A stretch of 20,300 nucleotides of DNA from Desulfobulbus sp. (GTDB lineage Bacteria > Desulfobacterota > Desulfobulbia > Desulfobulbales > Desulfobulbaceae): positions 1-20,300 of the forward strand of contig JAUVLX010000021.1 in assembly GCA_030600525.1 (NCBI GenBank), in the 5' to 3' direction. The stretch's first letter is position 1; the number at the start of each line of letters is the position of its first letter. Of the stretch, positions 1 through 7,682 are shown piece by piece. Under the pieces are notes generated by a model. The model had not been told where the DNA came from. It searched no databases and saw only the letters and a list, made by a program, of their open reading frames with translations. Both the position numbers and the translations under genes were made by a program.

Positions 1-251
1 TCTTGCCAGCCGTTTTCTACCATTTCCAAGAGGGCAGGAAAACACCATCCATGACGCCTTTCTCTTGCATTTCCCCTAGTCTCCGTGTATACGAATTACC
101 AAAGATAACCACCTCGTTTGGTCTTATTATTCAGCAGGTAATGGTAAAAGTTACTGTCTCTTTGGAATGTTCCGTAACATTTTTTATTTTATAGCCTACA
201 CTTCTGCAGCTTACAGATACATACGTTTGAACAATGTGACCAAGCATCACT
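1..251. other. Upstream region with no supported gene
   Basis: I see no convincing gene in this edge region. A + strand frame is open from the window edge to 194, but its translation has no recognisable domain and no good start. A small AT-rich hairpin followed by T-rich sequence lies at 166-190 and may end an upstream + strand transcript. A weak promoter-like pair for the downstream peptidase gene, TTGGAA (162-167) and TATTTT 17 bases later, overlaps that hairpin. None of this is decisive. Confidence 0.4.
166..190 (+). terminator. Possible weak intrinsic terminator
   Basis: A 6-bp stem, AATGTT (166-171) and AACATT (176-181) around a CCGT loop, runs into a T-rich stretch (TTTTATTTTA). The stem is short and AT-rich, so this is only a candidate for the end of an upstream + strand transcript. 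It also overlaps a possible promoter for the gene at 252. Confidence 0.25.
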
Positions 252-1181
252 ATGCGCAAAAACATTATGCAAAATAAAAAACATCATATCCTGATAACAG
301 GTGAGAGCGGGCAGAGTCGTGCCTATGTTATTTCACACAAAACATGCCGCAATGTTATCACCGGATCTATTATATGTGCACTCTTGCTCAGCTTCGGCAG
401 CGCCCTCAGCGTGAGTTTATTCTCATCAAATAATACCCTTAAAAAACAGGTTGCCGTTCTCCGCACCGAAACTATAACAAATACAGAATTAGCCACCCAA
501 CTCGCCACCACATCCTCTCAGCTTGAAGAATACCGGCAACAAGTTTTTACCCTGAAACAGCAGCAGGAAAACCTGCTTGAAAAAAGTGTAAGCCGGCTGG
601 ATGAACGTTCTAAAATCATAGAGTCCATCATGGACACCATTGGGGTTGAGGTGATCATAGAAGAAGATACGAAACACAGTGGTGGTCCTTTCATCTCTTC
701 CGATGAAGGTTCTTATGGAAAAAAGCTGCTCCTTAACACAGATAAATATCTCAATATTATAGAAAAAACCCCTTTAGGTCGTCCGCTGCCCACAAGAATC
801 AGTTCTAAATTTGGCCGAAGAAAAGATCCCTTCAACAAAAAGAATGCCTTTCATGAAGGATTAGATTTCAAAGGAAATACCGGCGACAAAATACGAGCAA
901 CTGGTGCAGGTACTGTTAAGACATCGACCTATTCAAAAGGATGGGGTAATTATATTATCATAGACCATCATAACGGTTACAAAACTCTTTTCGCGCATTT
1001 AAGCAAAAGATTAGTCAAAAAAAGCGAGAACGTTACCCGAGGCAAGGTGATAGGACATGTTGGTAACACCGGCCGAAGCACAGGTTCCCATTTGCACTAT
1101 GAAATACAGCTTCATGGCAAGCCGATAGACCCCATGAAATATGTAAAAATCGCCAACTTATCCATGAAAATTAAAAACTGA
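252..1181 (+). CDS. Membrane-anchored M23 (LytM) family metallopeptidase
   Basis: A 309-residue protein, probably an inner-membrane-anchored peptidoglycan endopeptidase facing the periplasm. Residues 1-35 are polar and basic, about 36-56 form one membrane segment, and about 60-120 are Gln/Glu-rich and likely coiled coil. The C-terminal LytM domain (about 175-300) keeps the zinc and catalytic pattern: HxxxD at H201/D205, H249 in AHL, and the HxH pair H280/H282 in SHLHYE. With all of these present it is expected to be active rather than a degenerate regulator, and such enzymes cut peptide cross-links. The bactofilin gene starts 17 bases after the stop, which suggests an operon and a role in cell shape, as for bactofilin/LytM pairs elsewhere. 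No clear Shine-Dalgarno precedes ATG 252, and the in-frame ATG at 267 is an alternative start. The family call is firm; the cell-shape role is inferred. Confidence 0.93.
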   Translation: MRKNIMQNKKHHILITGESGQSRAYVISHKTCRNVITGSIICALLLSFGSALSVSLFSSNNTLKKQVAVLRTETITNTELATQLATTSSQLEEYRQQVFTLKQQQENLLEKSVSRLDERSKIIESIMDTIGVEVIIEEDTKHSGGPFISSDEGSYGKKLLLNTDKYLNIIEKTPLGRPLPTRISSKFGRRKDPFNKKNAFHEGLDFKGNTGDKIRATGAGTVKTSTYSKGWGNYIIIDHHNGYKTLFAHLSKRLVKKSENVTRGKVIGHVGNTGRSTGSHLHYEIQLHGKPIDPMKYVKIANLSMKIKN

Positions 1182-1198
1182 TTTTTCACAAACTAACT

Positions 1199-1666
1199 AT
1201 GGCTTTATTTAAAAGCAAAGACACTAATCTCCAAAAAAACGCTAACCACGCACCTAAAAAGGCGATAGCAAAGGACGTTATTTCCTCAATTATTTCTCAG
1301 GAAATGGTAATTACAGGTGAGATTTCTTTTTCGGGCAAAGCAAGAATTGACGGCACTCTGGAGGGCAACCTCACTGGAGAGTACCTCATTCTCAGTGAAG
1401 TAGGTAAGATAAAGGGGGATTTACAGCTTGAATCCCTAGTCTGTCATGGTCAGATCGAGGGTAATATTTACGCAAAGGTGGTTACCATTCACGCGACCGC
1501 CGCAATCAAAGGCAAACTCATTGCCGAAAGCCTGACGGTTGAGCCAGGCGCTTTACTCAGCGGTGAGATTAGTGCGGCAGATAAAGGAAAACCAATAAGT
1601 GAGTCTGAAAAACAGCTACCTCAGACTAAAACAGTAACTGCAGAAAGCAAAAACAAAAAGGAGTAA
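1199..1666 (+). CDS. Bactofilin (polymer-forming cytoskeletal protein)
   Basis: A 155-residue protein with a central bactofilin (DUF583-type) domain at about residues 35-130. The domain shows the short repeating hydrophobic/glycine pattern of a right-handed beta-helix (for example IDGTLEGNL, VGKIKGDL, CHGQIEGNI, AAIKGKLIAE). The N-terminal 30 and C-terminal 25 residues are charged, low-complexity tails, as is usual in the family. Bactofilins polymerise without nucleotide, sit under the inner membrane and recruit cell-wall enzymes. The M23 peptidase gene immediately upstream is the likely partner and probably shares the transcript. The gene ends 31 bases from the convergent mnmE stop, with no obvious hairpin between. 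No Shine-Dalgarno is visible before the ATG. Confidence 0.93.
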   Translation: MALFKSKDTNLQKNANHAPKKAIAKDVISSIISQEMVITGEISFSGKARIDGTLEGNLTGEYLILSEVGKIKGDLQLESLVCHGQIEGNIYAKVVTIHATAAIKGKLIAESLTVEPGALLSGEISAADKGKPISESEKQLPQTKTVTAESKNKKE

Positions 1667-1697
1667 AACAAGTACGAATGTTGAACCAAAATACTCT

Positions 1698-3086
1698 TTA
1701 TTTCCCTATACAAAACTCGTTAAAGATAGCATCCAGAACATCTTCAGGAGTTGTCAAACCTACAATATCCCCCAGATAATCCAGCCCATCTTGGGCATCA
1801 ACAGCCAACAGGTCACACGGTGCACCATCACTGATTGCTACCAGCAATCTTTGGCAGGCTTCGGCTGTTTTCTGCAATGCTGCTAAGTGCCTTACATTAG
1901 GCGCGCACAGACCAACCTCTGCAGCCTTTTCATCGCTCAGAACAGCCTTGAAAATGACTTCACGCAAAATGTCTATCCCAACATTTTCCTTGGCTGAAAT
2001 TTCGACCCGCTTTTCCTGCTCAAATTTTCCATGTAGACCAAGAAGCTCATGCTCGGTGCTCCTGTCTGTTTTATTAAAAACAACGATATGCTGCTTCCCT
2101 TCAATCGTTGTATAGATTTCCAAATCACGCGCAGTTAATGGCTGTGAGGCGTCGATCAAAAACAATACCAAATCTGCTGCATCCATCTTGCGCCGAGCCC
2201 GCTCCATTCCCAATTCTTCAACCACGTCATTATGCGCCCGAATCCCTGCGGTATCAACAAGGTGCACAGGTATTCCATCAATGACGATGCTCTCTTCAAT
2301 AGTATCTCTTGTGGTCCCCGGCAAAGGTGTGACAAGTGCACGTTCTTCCCTGAGCAGGGTGTTAAGCAAGCTCGATTTGCCGACATTAGGACGTCCGGCA
2401 ATGACAACACTGATCCCCTCCCTGATGATTTTACCGCTAGATACCGAACGGATGAGAGCCTCAATCGGCTTGAGAATTTTGTTCTGTAACTGCGATTTTA
2501 TCGCTTTTTTATCGAGAAGTTCCACATCATCATCTGGAAAATCTATCGCAACCTCAAGGAGTGCGAGAATAGCGACCAACTCCTTACGAACAGCCTCAAG
2601 TTCATCGGTTAAACGCCCCTGCAGTTGGTTCACAGCAAGATCGATACCCTTATCCGTTTGCGCCTGCAACAGATCAATAACTGCTTCAGCCTGGGTAAGG
2701 TCAATACGACCACCAAGAAAAGCACGCTTGGTGAACTCTCCCGGCTCAGCAGGCCTGGCTCCCATTGCAAATACTGTTGCCAACACCTTTTGCAACAGTA
2801 CATATGAGCCATGGCAGTGCAACTCAACCACATCTTCAACCGTGTATGTTGCAGGCCCCTGCATGAAAACGGCAAGAACCTCATCTAAAACTTTACCGGC
2901 GGAATCGGCGATTGTACCATAATACAGCTTATGGCTTTCAAATTGAGAAGTGGGGTACTTGGGGGTAAAAAGCTGCTCAAGAATGGAAGCAGCAGTTGCA
3001 CCAGAAATACGAATAATACCAATACCGCCGGTTCCTGGCGGTGTGGCAATGGCGGCAATGGTATCTGTTGAACGATGGTACCCCAT
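1698..3086 (-). CDS. mnmE: tRNA uridine-5-carboxymethylaminomethyl modification GTPase MnmE
   Basis: A full-length MnmE/TrmE of 462 residues. With MnmG it installs the carboxymethylaminomethyl group on U34 of certain tRNAs, using a folate one-carbon unit and GTP hydrolysis. Residues 1-120 form the tetrahydrofolate-binding domain (opening TIAAIATPPGTGGIGIIRISG). The GTPase domain carries G1 GRPNVGKS (231-238), GTTRD (257-261), DTAG (278-281), NKTD (338-341) and SAK (364-366). The protein ends in the family's CIGK motif, with catalytic Cys459. ATG 3086 is preceded by an AGAGGA-type ribosome site inside the end of jag, five bases away, so it is the last gene of the rpmH-to-mnmE operon. mnmG lies about 7.7 kb away on the other strand. 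All key residues are intact. Confidence 0.98.
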   Translation of the reverse strand: MGYHRSTDTIAAIATPPGTGGIGIIRISGATAASILEQLFTPKYPTSQFESHKLYYGTIADSAGKVLDEVLAVFMQGPATYTVEDVVELHCHGSYVLLQKVLATVFAMGARPAEPGEFTKRAFLGGRIDLTQAEAVIDLLQAQTDKGIDLAVNQLQGRLTDELEAVRKELVAILALLEVAIDFPDDDVELLDKKAIKSQLQNKILKPIEALIRSVSSGKIIREGISVVIAGRPNVGKSSLLNTLLREERALVTPLPGTTRDTIEESIVIDGIPVHLVDTAGIRAHNDVVEELGMERARRKMDAADLVLFLIDASQPLTARDLEIYTTIEGKQHIVVFNKTDRSTEHELLGLHGKFEQEKRVEISAKENVGIDILREVIFKAVLSDEKAAEVGLCAPNVRHLAALQKTAEACQRLLVAISDGAPCDLLAVDAQDGLDYLGDIVGLTTPEDVLDAIFNEFCIGK

Positions 3087-3091
3087 CGGTG

Positions 3092-3997
3092 CTATCCTCT
3101 CTTCTTCCTGGACCCAGACCGACGTCCTTTGCCTGGCTTATAAATCAGCACTTTTTTAAAGAGCCCATCTCCGACGGAACGGCTCCGGATCCCTTTATCC
3201 TCTTGTAAAATCATGTGAACAATCCTGCGCTCCGAGGGGTTCAAGGCTGGGATGGCTTGAGTCTTTCCATCTTCCTTTACTTTTTCGGCGAGCTCAACTG
3301 CTCGTTCCTTCAGATCTTCTGCGCGCCGCTGCCTGAAATCCCCAGCATTGAGTGATAAAAGAAACCTGTCTGGCAAACTTTGCAGCATCATCTTACGGAT
3401 AAGATATTGTAGACTGTCAAGCGTACGCCCTTCTGAACCGATAATGTCTTCCTCGTATTCGCTATTGATATTGCAAGTGACAGCATTTCCCTCAAAGGTA
3501 ACATCAACCTGTGAGGGAAAATTCATCAGGGAAAGCATCTCGCTTATGGTAGCTTGAATGCTGTCCAGCGCTTCCTGCGACGGCTCTTCGTAGCTCACCT
3601 CAACAGATTCTGCAGAGCTTCTCCCTTCTTTAATAGGGGGAACGGCTTTCTTTCTTTTAACATCATCATTGCCAATTGGTGCAGGTTTCTCCATTTCGGT
3701 GGGATCGCTTTTTCCTTGCCCCTGGCGCGCATCACTGGCAACAACTGTCTCTTCTCGACCTATCGGTTGTGCATCAATGGCCGTTCCCTGCTCAGCTGGA
3801 AGAGGTTCAACCTTTTCCAGCTGCAATTTTTCTTTCACCCGAATATGGGCTTGTTTTCGGCACAAGCCAAAAATTCCAGCTGACCCAGTTTCGAGGATCT
3901 CAATCTCCAGGTTGTCTTGTGTTGTTGCGAACTCCTTACAAGCCTGGTCAATAACATCTGTTATATCTTTTCCGAAAAAATCTTTTTCTTTTGTCAT
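3092..3997 (-). CDS. jag: Jag/KhpB family RNA-binding protein (Jag_N-KH-R3H)
   Basis: A 301-residue protein with the three-part architecture of Jag/KhpB (also called EloR or SpoIIIJ-associated protein). Residues 1-57 form the Jag_N domain, including GSAGIFGLCRKQAHI. About 58-140 is a charged, low-complexity linker. About 150-220 is a type II KH domain with GSEGRTLDSLQYL (187-199). About 225-290 is an R3H domain with the R-x3-H pattern at R257/H261 and a basic tail. Relatives bind RNA and influence cell elongation and division in Gram-positive bacteria; the role in this lineage is not settled. ATG 3997 has a good AAGGAAG ribosome site. It lies 24 bases after yidC and 5 bases before mnmE, the usual order. 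Confidence 0.95.
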   Translation of the reverse strand: MTKEKDFFGKDITDVIDQACKEFATTQDNLEIEILETGSAGIFGLCRKQAHIRVKEKLQLEKVEPLPAEQGTAIDAQPIGREETVVASDARQGQGKSDPTEMEKPAPIGNDDVKRKKAVPPIKEGRSSAESVEVSYEEPSQEALDSIQATISEMLSLMNFPSQVDVTFEGNAVTCNINSEYEEDIIGSEGRTLDSLQYLIRKMMLQSLPDRFLLSLNAGDFRQRRAEDLKERAVELAEKVKEDGKTQAIPALNPSERRIVHMILQEDKGIRSRSVGDGLFKKVLIYKPGKGRRSGSRKKRG

Positions 3998-4021
3998 AAG
4001 AGTCTTCCTTACAGCCCGGGT

Positions 4022-5671
4022 TTATGCTTTGGTTTGCCGGTTGATGAGTTGTTGCTGAAGAATGGAAAGAAGATTATTTACAAACCAATAAAGTACCAGA
4101 CCTGAGGCAAAATTAATAAACATAAAAGTGAAAATTATCGGCAGAAATTGCATCACTCTCGCTTGTGTTGGGTCAGCAGTTGTAGGCGTCATTTTCTGCT
4201 GCAAAAACATGGAAGCGCCCATCAATAAGGTCAGCACAGGCAACCCGTGTAGATATGGAATATCAAACCCTAACCAAAGCCGGTCAGGGGCGGAGAGGTC
4301 GTTAATCCATAACATAAACGGAGCATGACGCAGCTCAATTGCTGCCATCAAGACTCGATACAGAGCAAAGAAAAATGGAATCTGGATGACCATGGGCAGG
4401 CAACCACCCACAGGATTGACCTTGTACGTTTTGTACATGGCCATCATTTCCTGATTCATCTTTGCAGGATCGTCCTTGAACTTCTCCTTCAACTTAGCGA
4501 CTTTAGGCTGCAGTTTCTGCATGTTCTTCATTGACTTCATACCCTTCTGGGTAATGGGCCAGAACACACCTTTAATTAAAACGGTCACCAAAATAATGGC
4601 TATTCCATAATTTTTTGTATAATCATGAAAAAAGTTCAGCAACCAAAGCATGGGCTTGGCCAAGATATCAAACCAGCCAAAATTAACAGCCTTGCCAAGT
4701 TCGCTACCCGTTGCCTGCAAAACTTTCAGTTTTTTAGGACCAAAATAAATGGAATAGGCGTGGGTACTGGCCTCTCCTGCAGCAAGAGTTGCAATCCCTT
4801 CTGACATGACAGTGCGAACACTTTCTTCATTACCCTGCAGAGTGACAACTCGGCTTTTCTCCGATTTTGGCACAATGGATGTCATAAAATAGTTATCCAA
4901 ATACCCAGTCCAGCTGACATCTCCCTGTACAACAATTGGGCCTTCGGTCAATTTTTTAAGTTTCGTTTCTACCAATTCGCCATTGACGTACGCTGCCGGT
5001 CCTGAAAAAAGAAATCGGCTAGTCGCACTGGCATGGGAAAACGATTTATTAACCATCGTAATCGCTGGCGATATCTGCAGTGGATGTGCACTGCCATTTT
5101 CTATCTGATACGTATCGTCAATTAAATAGGTATCCCCACGAAACTTCAAGGTGCGGACTATTTGGGTCCCATCATCAAGGGTTGCCTGCATTACCAGAAC
5201 AGCTTCTCCCTGTTCGTCCGTAACCACAACCGTGTCGTTTTCCGCTGTAAACAGCGGCAACACTTTCCCTGCTCCGTTATCAAGCGAAAAAAGGATCGGT
5301 AACGTGTTAGGGGTTTGGGTAAGAACCAACTGCATTGGACCTGATTCAAGGTCTATGGCAGTTCGATATCTCTTAAGGACAAAACTTTTAAAACCACCAC
5401 CTTGCTCACTGATGATAGCAGTATAGAGCGGTGTATCTATTGTGATATCCCGCGCATCCGGATTAACAGGAAGAGTAGCCATGCTGCCGGTTACTTGCGA
5501 CGTAAAAACCGGTTGCACCTGCACTGCACTTTGCCCTGCACCTTGTTCCTGAGTACTGACAGTCTCATTAACTACGGGTTGCTCGGCAACCGGTTTAACA
5601 AAAAAGTACTGGTACCCGACAAGAATCAGGAACGAGAGAACAATAGCCAGAAAGGCTCTGAATAAGTCCAT
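4022..5671 (-). CDS. yidC: Membrane protein insertase YidC
   Basis: A 549-residue YidC of the Gram-negative type. Membrane segment 1 spans about residues 5-24, followed by a Gln/Val-rich linker and the large periplasmic beta domain (about 75-335). The insertase core with the remaining membrane segments occupies about 345-540. It inserts membrane proteins alone or with SecYEG. The hydrophilic-groove positive charge, Arg366 in E. coli, is Lys367 here (LIKGVFWPIT), a conservative change seen in other lineages. The cytoplasmic hairpin KLQPKVAKLKEKFKDDP and the segment VNPVGGCLPMVIQIPFF are typical. ATG 5671 follows a GAGGTG ribosome site. The gene sits 64 bases after yidD and before jag in the conserved rpmH operon. 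Confidence 0.98.
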   Translation of the reverse strand: MDLFRAFLAIVLSFLILVGYQYFFVKPVAEQPVVNETVSTQEQGAGQSAVQVQPVFTSQVTGSMATLPVNPDARDITIDTPLYTAIISEQGGGFKSFVLKRYRTAIDLESGPMQLVLTQTPNTLPILFSLDNGAGKVLPLFTAENDTVVVTDEQGEAVLVMQATLDDGTQIVRTLKFRGDTYLIDDTYQIENGSAHPLQISPAITMVNKSFSHASATSRFLFSGPAAYVNGELVETKLKKLTEGPIVVQGDVSWTGYLDNYFMTSIVPKSEKSRVVTLQGNEESVRTVMSEGIATLAAGEASTHAYSIYFGPKKLKVLQATGSELGKAVNFGWFDILAKPMLWLLNFFHDYTKNYGIAIILVTVLIKGVFWPITQKGMKSMKNMQKLQPKVAKLKEKFKDDPAKMNQEMMAMYKTYKVNPVGGCLPMVIQIPFFFALYRVLMAAIELRHAPFMLWINDLSAPDRLWLGFDIPYLHGLPVLTLLMGASMFLQQKMTPTTADPTQARVMQFLPIIFTFMFINFASGLVLYWFVNNLLSILQQQLINRQTKA

Positions 5672-5735
5672 TTTTTTTCACACCTCGTAAAGACACTCTC
5701 GCCTGCACATCTATTCAATGCCCAAGACAAAAGTA

Positions 5736-6005
5736 TTATTTCACAGGATCGTAACCGCCCCGTGAAAAAGGATGGCAGCGTAATATTCGCCAAAGGCCTT
5801 TCAACCCTCCACGAATTACGCCATATTTTTGTACCGCTTCGATTGCATACTGAGAACAGGAGGGGATAAACCGACAAGAGGGAGGGAAAAGTGGCGAAAT
5901 AACATATTGATACCCCTTGAAAAGCAGCACAATACACTTTCGGGGAATCGACGTTACACTTGCAAGAGCATCTCTGATTTGCATCACATATATTCTTTTC
6001 AACAA
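5736..6005 (-). CDS. yidD: Membrane protein insertion efficiency factor YidD
   Basis: An 89-residue YidD with the family core YQYVISPLFPPSCRFIPSCS and the motif GLKGLWRILRCHPFSRGGYDPV at the C-terminus. It retains the conserved cysteines (PSC and PSCS) and an amphipathic N-terminal region thought to lie on the membrane. YidD aids insertion of YidC and Sec clients. The start is uncertain. TTG 6005 overlaps the end of rnpA by 7 bases and has GGAG/GGGGA sequence upstream. ATG 5984, seven codons in, gives an 82-residue protein closer to the family's usual N-terminus but with a poor ribosome site. Identity is firm from motif and gene order. Confidence 0.94.
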   Translation of the reverse strand: MLKRIYVMQIRDALASVTSIPRKCIVLLFKGYQYVISPLFPPSCRFIPSCSQYAIEAVQKYGVIRGGLKGLWRILRCHPFSRGGYDPVK

Positions 6006-6373
6006 AGTTCCCCATCTCCAACTTCATAAGGGAAGTACTTTGCATCCATCACGGCTGAAACCATATGCTGGAAGTCGTTGGAACTACGCACAAAAAACCC
6101 TGGGCGAATAGTTACAACGACATCCGCATTCTGGGGAAACAAGTGTCTGTTCTTGCGAAATACCTCACGTACGACACGCTTAATCCGGTTACGTTGAACC
6201 GCCCCCCCTACCTTTCGCTGCACACTTATGCCCAATCGACTCCATTGCTGCTGATTAGGCATATAAATTACAGCAAAGCCATCACCGTGCAGTCGATTTC
6301 CGAACCGGTACACCCTATTGAATTCCCAGGTTTTTCTGATGATACTTGATTTAGGGAGTCCATGGGGTTTCAT
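5999..6373 (-). CDS. rnpA: Ribonuclease P protein component RnpA
   Basis: A 124-residue RnpA, the protein subunit of RNase P that helps the catalytic RNA bind and cut the 5' leader of pre-tRNAs. The N-terminal LPKSSIIRKTWEFNRVYRFG is the usual opening, and the signature RNRIKRVVREVFR lies at residues 61-73. ATG 6373 has an AGGA ribosome site about five bases upstream and starts six bases after the rpmH stop. The 3' end overlaps the probable yidD start, which suggests translational coupling. The sequence looks complete and ordinary. Confidence 0.96.
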   Translation of the reverse strand: MKPHGLPKSSIIRKTWEFNRVYRFGNRLHGDGFAVIYMPNQQQWSRLGISVQRKVGGAVQRNRIKRVVREVFRKNRHLFPQNADVVVTIRPGFFVRSSNDFQHMVSAVMDAKYFPYEVGDGELC

Positions 6374-6379
6374 GTTTTC

Positions 6380-6517
6380 CTAGACTGCTATCTGCTTCCG
6401 TCCTCTTGCCCTTCTGCGTCTGATCACGGCCCTTCCGCCAGTGGTTTTCATTCGGCTGCGAAAACCGTGGGTGCGGTGACGTTTGATATTACTTGGCTGA
6501 AAAGTTCTTTTACTCAT
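6380..6517 (-). CDS. rpmH: 50S ribosomal protein L34
   Basis: A very short gene of 45 codons plus TAG. The translation opens MSKRTFQPSNIKRHRTHGF, continues with RSRMKTTGGRAVIRRRRARG and ends RKQIAV, which is a complete L34 with its characteristic arginine/lysine density. L34 is a structural protein of the large ribosomal subunit. ATG 6517 has an AAGGA ribosome site nine bases upstream. It is the first gene of the operon, six bases before rnpA, and a near-consensus promoter lies just upstream (6538-6566). Position and sequence together make the call firm. Confidence 0.97.
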   Translation of the reverse strand: MSKRTFQPSNIKRHRTHGFRSRMKTTGGRAVIRRRRARGRKQIAV

Positions 6518-6537
6518 AACTCATTTCCTTTCATGGT

Positions 6538-6566
6538 ATAATATGTTTAATAAAAGCTGTTGTGAA
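6538..6566 (-). promoter_or_regulatory. Sigma70-type promoter of the rpmH operon
   Basis: On the - strand, TTCACA (6566-6561) and TATTAT (6543-6538) are separated by exactly 17 bases, each matching the -35 and -10 consensus at five of six positions. Transcription would start near 6531, leaving a short leader of about 14 bases that still contains the AAGGA ribosome site of rpmH. Position and spacing fit a strong promoter for the operon. Confidence 0.65.
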
Positions 6567-6755
6567 ACTGAGTATCATCATCCCGAGTAACGTATAAACC
6601 TGTTCGGTAAGATGTACAATGCTCGATAGAACATATGGCTTTTCGGAAAAACTCTCTACTCAGCCTGCACACACTACAGTTGTTTCACGAAACTGCGTAT
6701 TTTAATCACAGCAGAGGCTATCTGTCAAACCATTTCATCTCAACAACGAAAATGT

Positions 6756-7589
6756 ATGGGTAAATTAGATTACAATGCTGTCGACTGGGGCAAACTTTGG
6801 CAACAAGCCCAACAGAATAGAGCAGGCAAAGAAAAAAAAGCAAAAGACTGGGATAATCGAGCCCACTCTTTTGCCGCACGGACAGCGACCTCCATCTACA
6901 CTAAGCATTTTCTTCAACTACTCCGACCTGAAGCACACTGGACAGTCCTGGACGTTGGATCAGGCCCAGGAACCCTAGCCCTGCCTCTTTCACCTCGCGT
7001 AAAACATATCACTTGTCTTGATTTTTCAGGCAACATGCTAGATATACTAAACAAACGAGCACAGCAGCATAAATTCCCCAATATTACGACCTGCAAAGCC
7101 GCCTGGGAAGATGACTGGAGGCAGCTGGGCATCCGTCCCCACGAGGTTGCCATCGCTTCCCGGTCACTTGCCGTCAAAGACCTTAAAGGTGCACTCAATC
7201 TACTCTGCTGCTTTGCAACTGAAAAAATAGTAATCACTGACAAGGTTCGACATGGCCCTTTTGATCCAGACGCCTTCCGAGCCCTACAAAGGCCTCTCCA
7301 GACAGGCCCGGATTATATCTACACTGTCAATCTCCTCTACCAGATGGGCTTTCTTGCCTCGGTCGATTATATCCGCCTTGAGGAGCATCCGACTTACCGG
7401 AGCTTTGAAGATGCCATGACAGGGTACAGTTCCATGTTTCCCTCAATCAATCCTGATGAAAAAAAGCAATTGATAAAATACCTCCAATCCATTACCACCT
7501 CCAATGAAGATGGAGGGGTTACAGTACACAGGCAACATGTTCCAACCTGGGCTTTTATTTCTTGGAACCCCAATGAGCGTGATTTGTAA
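6756..7589 (+). CDS. Class I SAM-dependent methyltransferase, substrate unknown
   Basis: A 277-residue protein with a Rossmann-type methyltransferase core. Motif I is VLDVGSGPGTLALPL (64-78), followed by the acidic end of strand 2 in CLDFSGNML (D89). The N-terminal 45 residues are rich in Lys, Gln and Trp (DWGKLWQQAQQNR, KDWDNRAHSFAART). The C-terminal 100 residues have no motif I can tie to a substrate. No membrane segment is visible, so it is probably cytoplasmic. trkA follows 93 bases later on the same strand, in the same frame, so they may share a transcript, but no functional link is evident. Start ATG 6756 has no clear Shine-Dalgarno. The fold is confident; protein, RNA and small-molecule substrates all remain possible. 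Confidence 0.85.
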   Translation: MGKLDYNAVDWGKLWQQAQQNRAGKEKKAKDWDNRAHSFAARTATSIYTKHFLQLLRPEAHWTVLDVGSGPGTLALPLSPRVKHITCLDFSGNMLDILNKRAQQHKFPNITTCKAAWEDDWRQLGIRPHEVAIASRSLAVKDLKGALNLLCCFATEKIVITDKVRHGPFDPDAFRALQRPLQTGPDYIYTVNLLYQMGFLASVDYIRLEEHPTYRSFEDAMTGYSSMFPSINPDEKKQLIKYLQSITTSNEDGGVTVHRQHVPTWAFISWNPNERDL

Positions 7590-7682
7590 GCCAAAACACT
7601 GCTAACAGGTAACGAGAAGAGTCTTCTGCGTAAAAACAGGGCACTGGAATTTGCAAGTGAACTGCAATACATCATTGAGCGT

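Noticed and set aside
3..194. + strand open frame at the window edge
   Set aside because: No recognisable domain, an implausible mix of residues and no supported start. It could be the tail of a gene outside the window, but nothing supports that.
2188..2922. Long + strand open frame of 244 codons inside mnmE
   Set aside because: It is antisense to a fully conserved gene and its Ser/Arg/Thr-rich translation is typical of a reverse-frame shadow.
5626..6045. - strand frame of 139 codons over yidD and the yidC leader
   Set aside because: It overlaps yidD and rnpA in another frame and has no family resemblance, so it is a shadow frame.
6518..6755. Possible replication origin beside rpmH
   Set aside because: No TTATCCACA-type DnaA box cluster, AT-rich unwinding repeat or dnaA/dnaN gene is present. 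The best DnaA-box-like match differs at two of nine positions.
7587..7682. Stop-free in-frame stretch linking the methyltransferase stop to trkA, suggesting readthrough or a trkA N-terminal extension
   Set aside because: Thirty-one codons without a stop is not improbable by chance. No ATG or strong alternative start lies there, and TrkA is complete from 7683.
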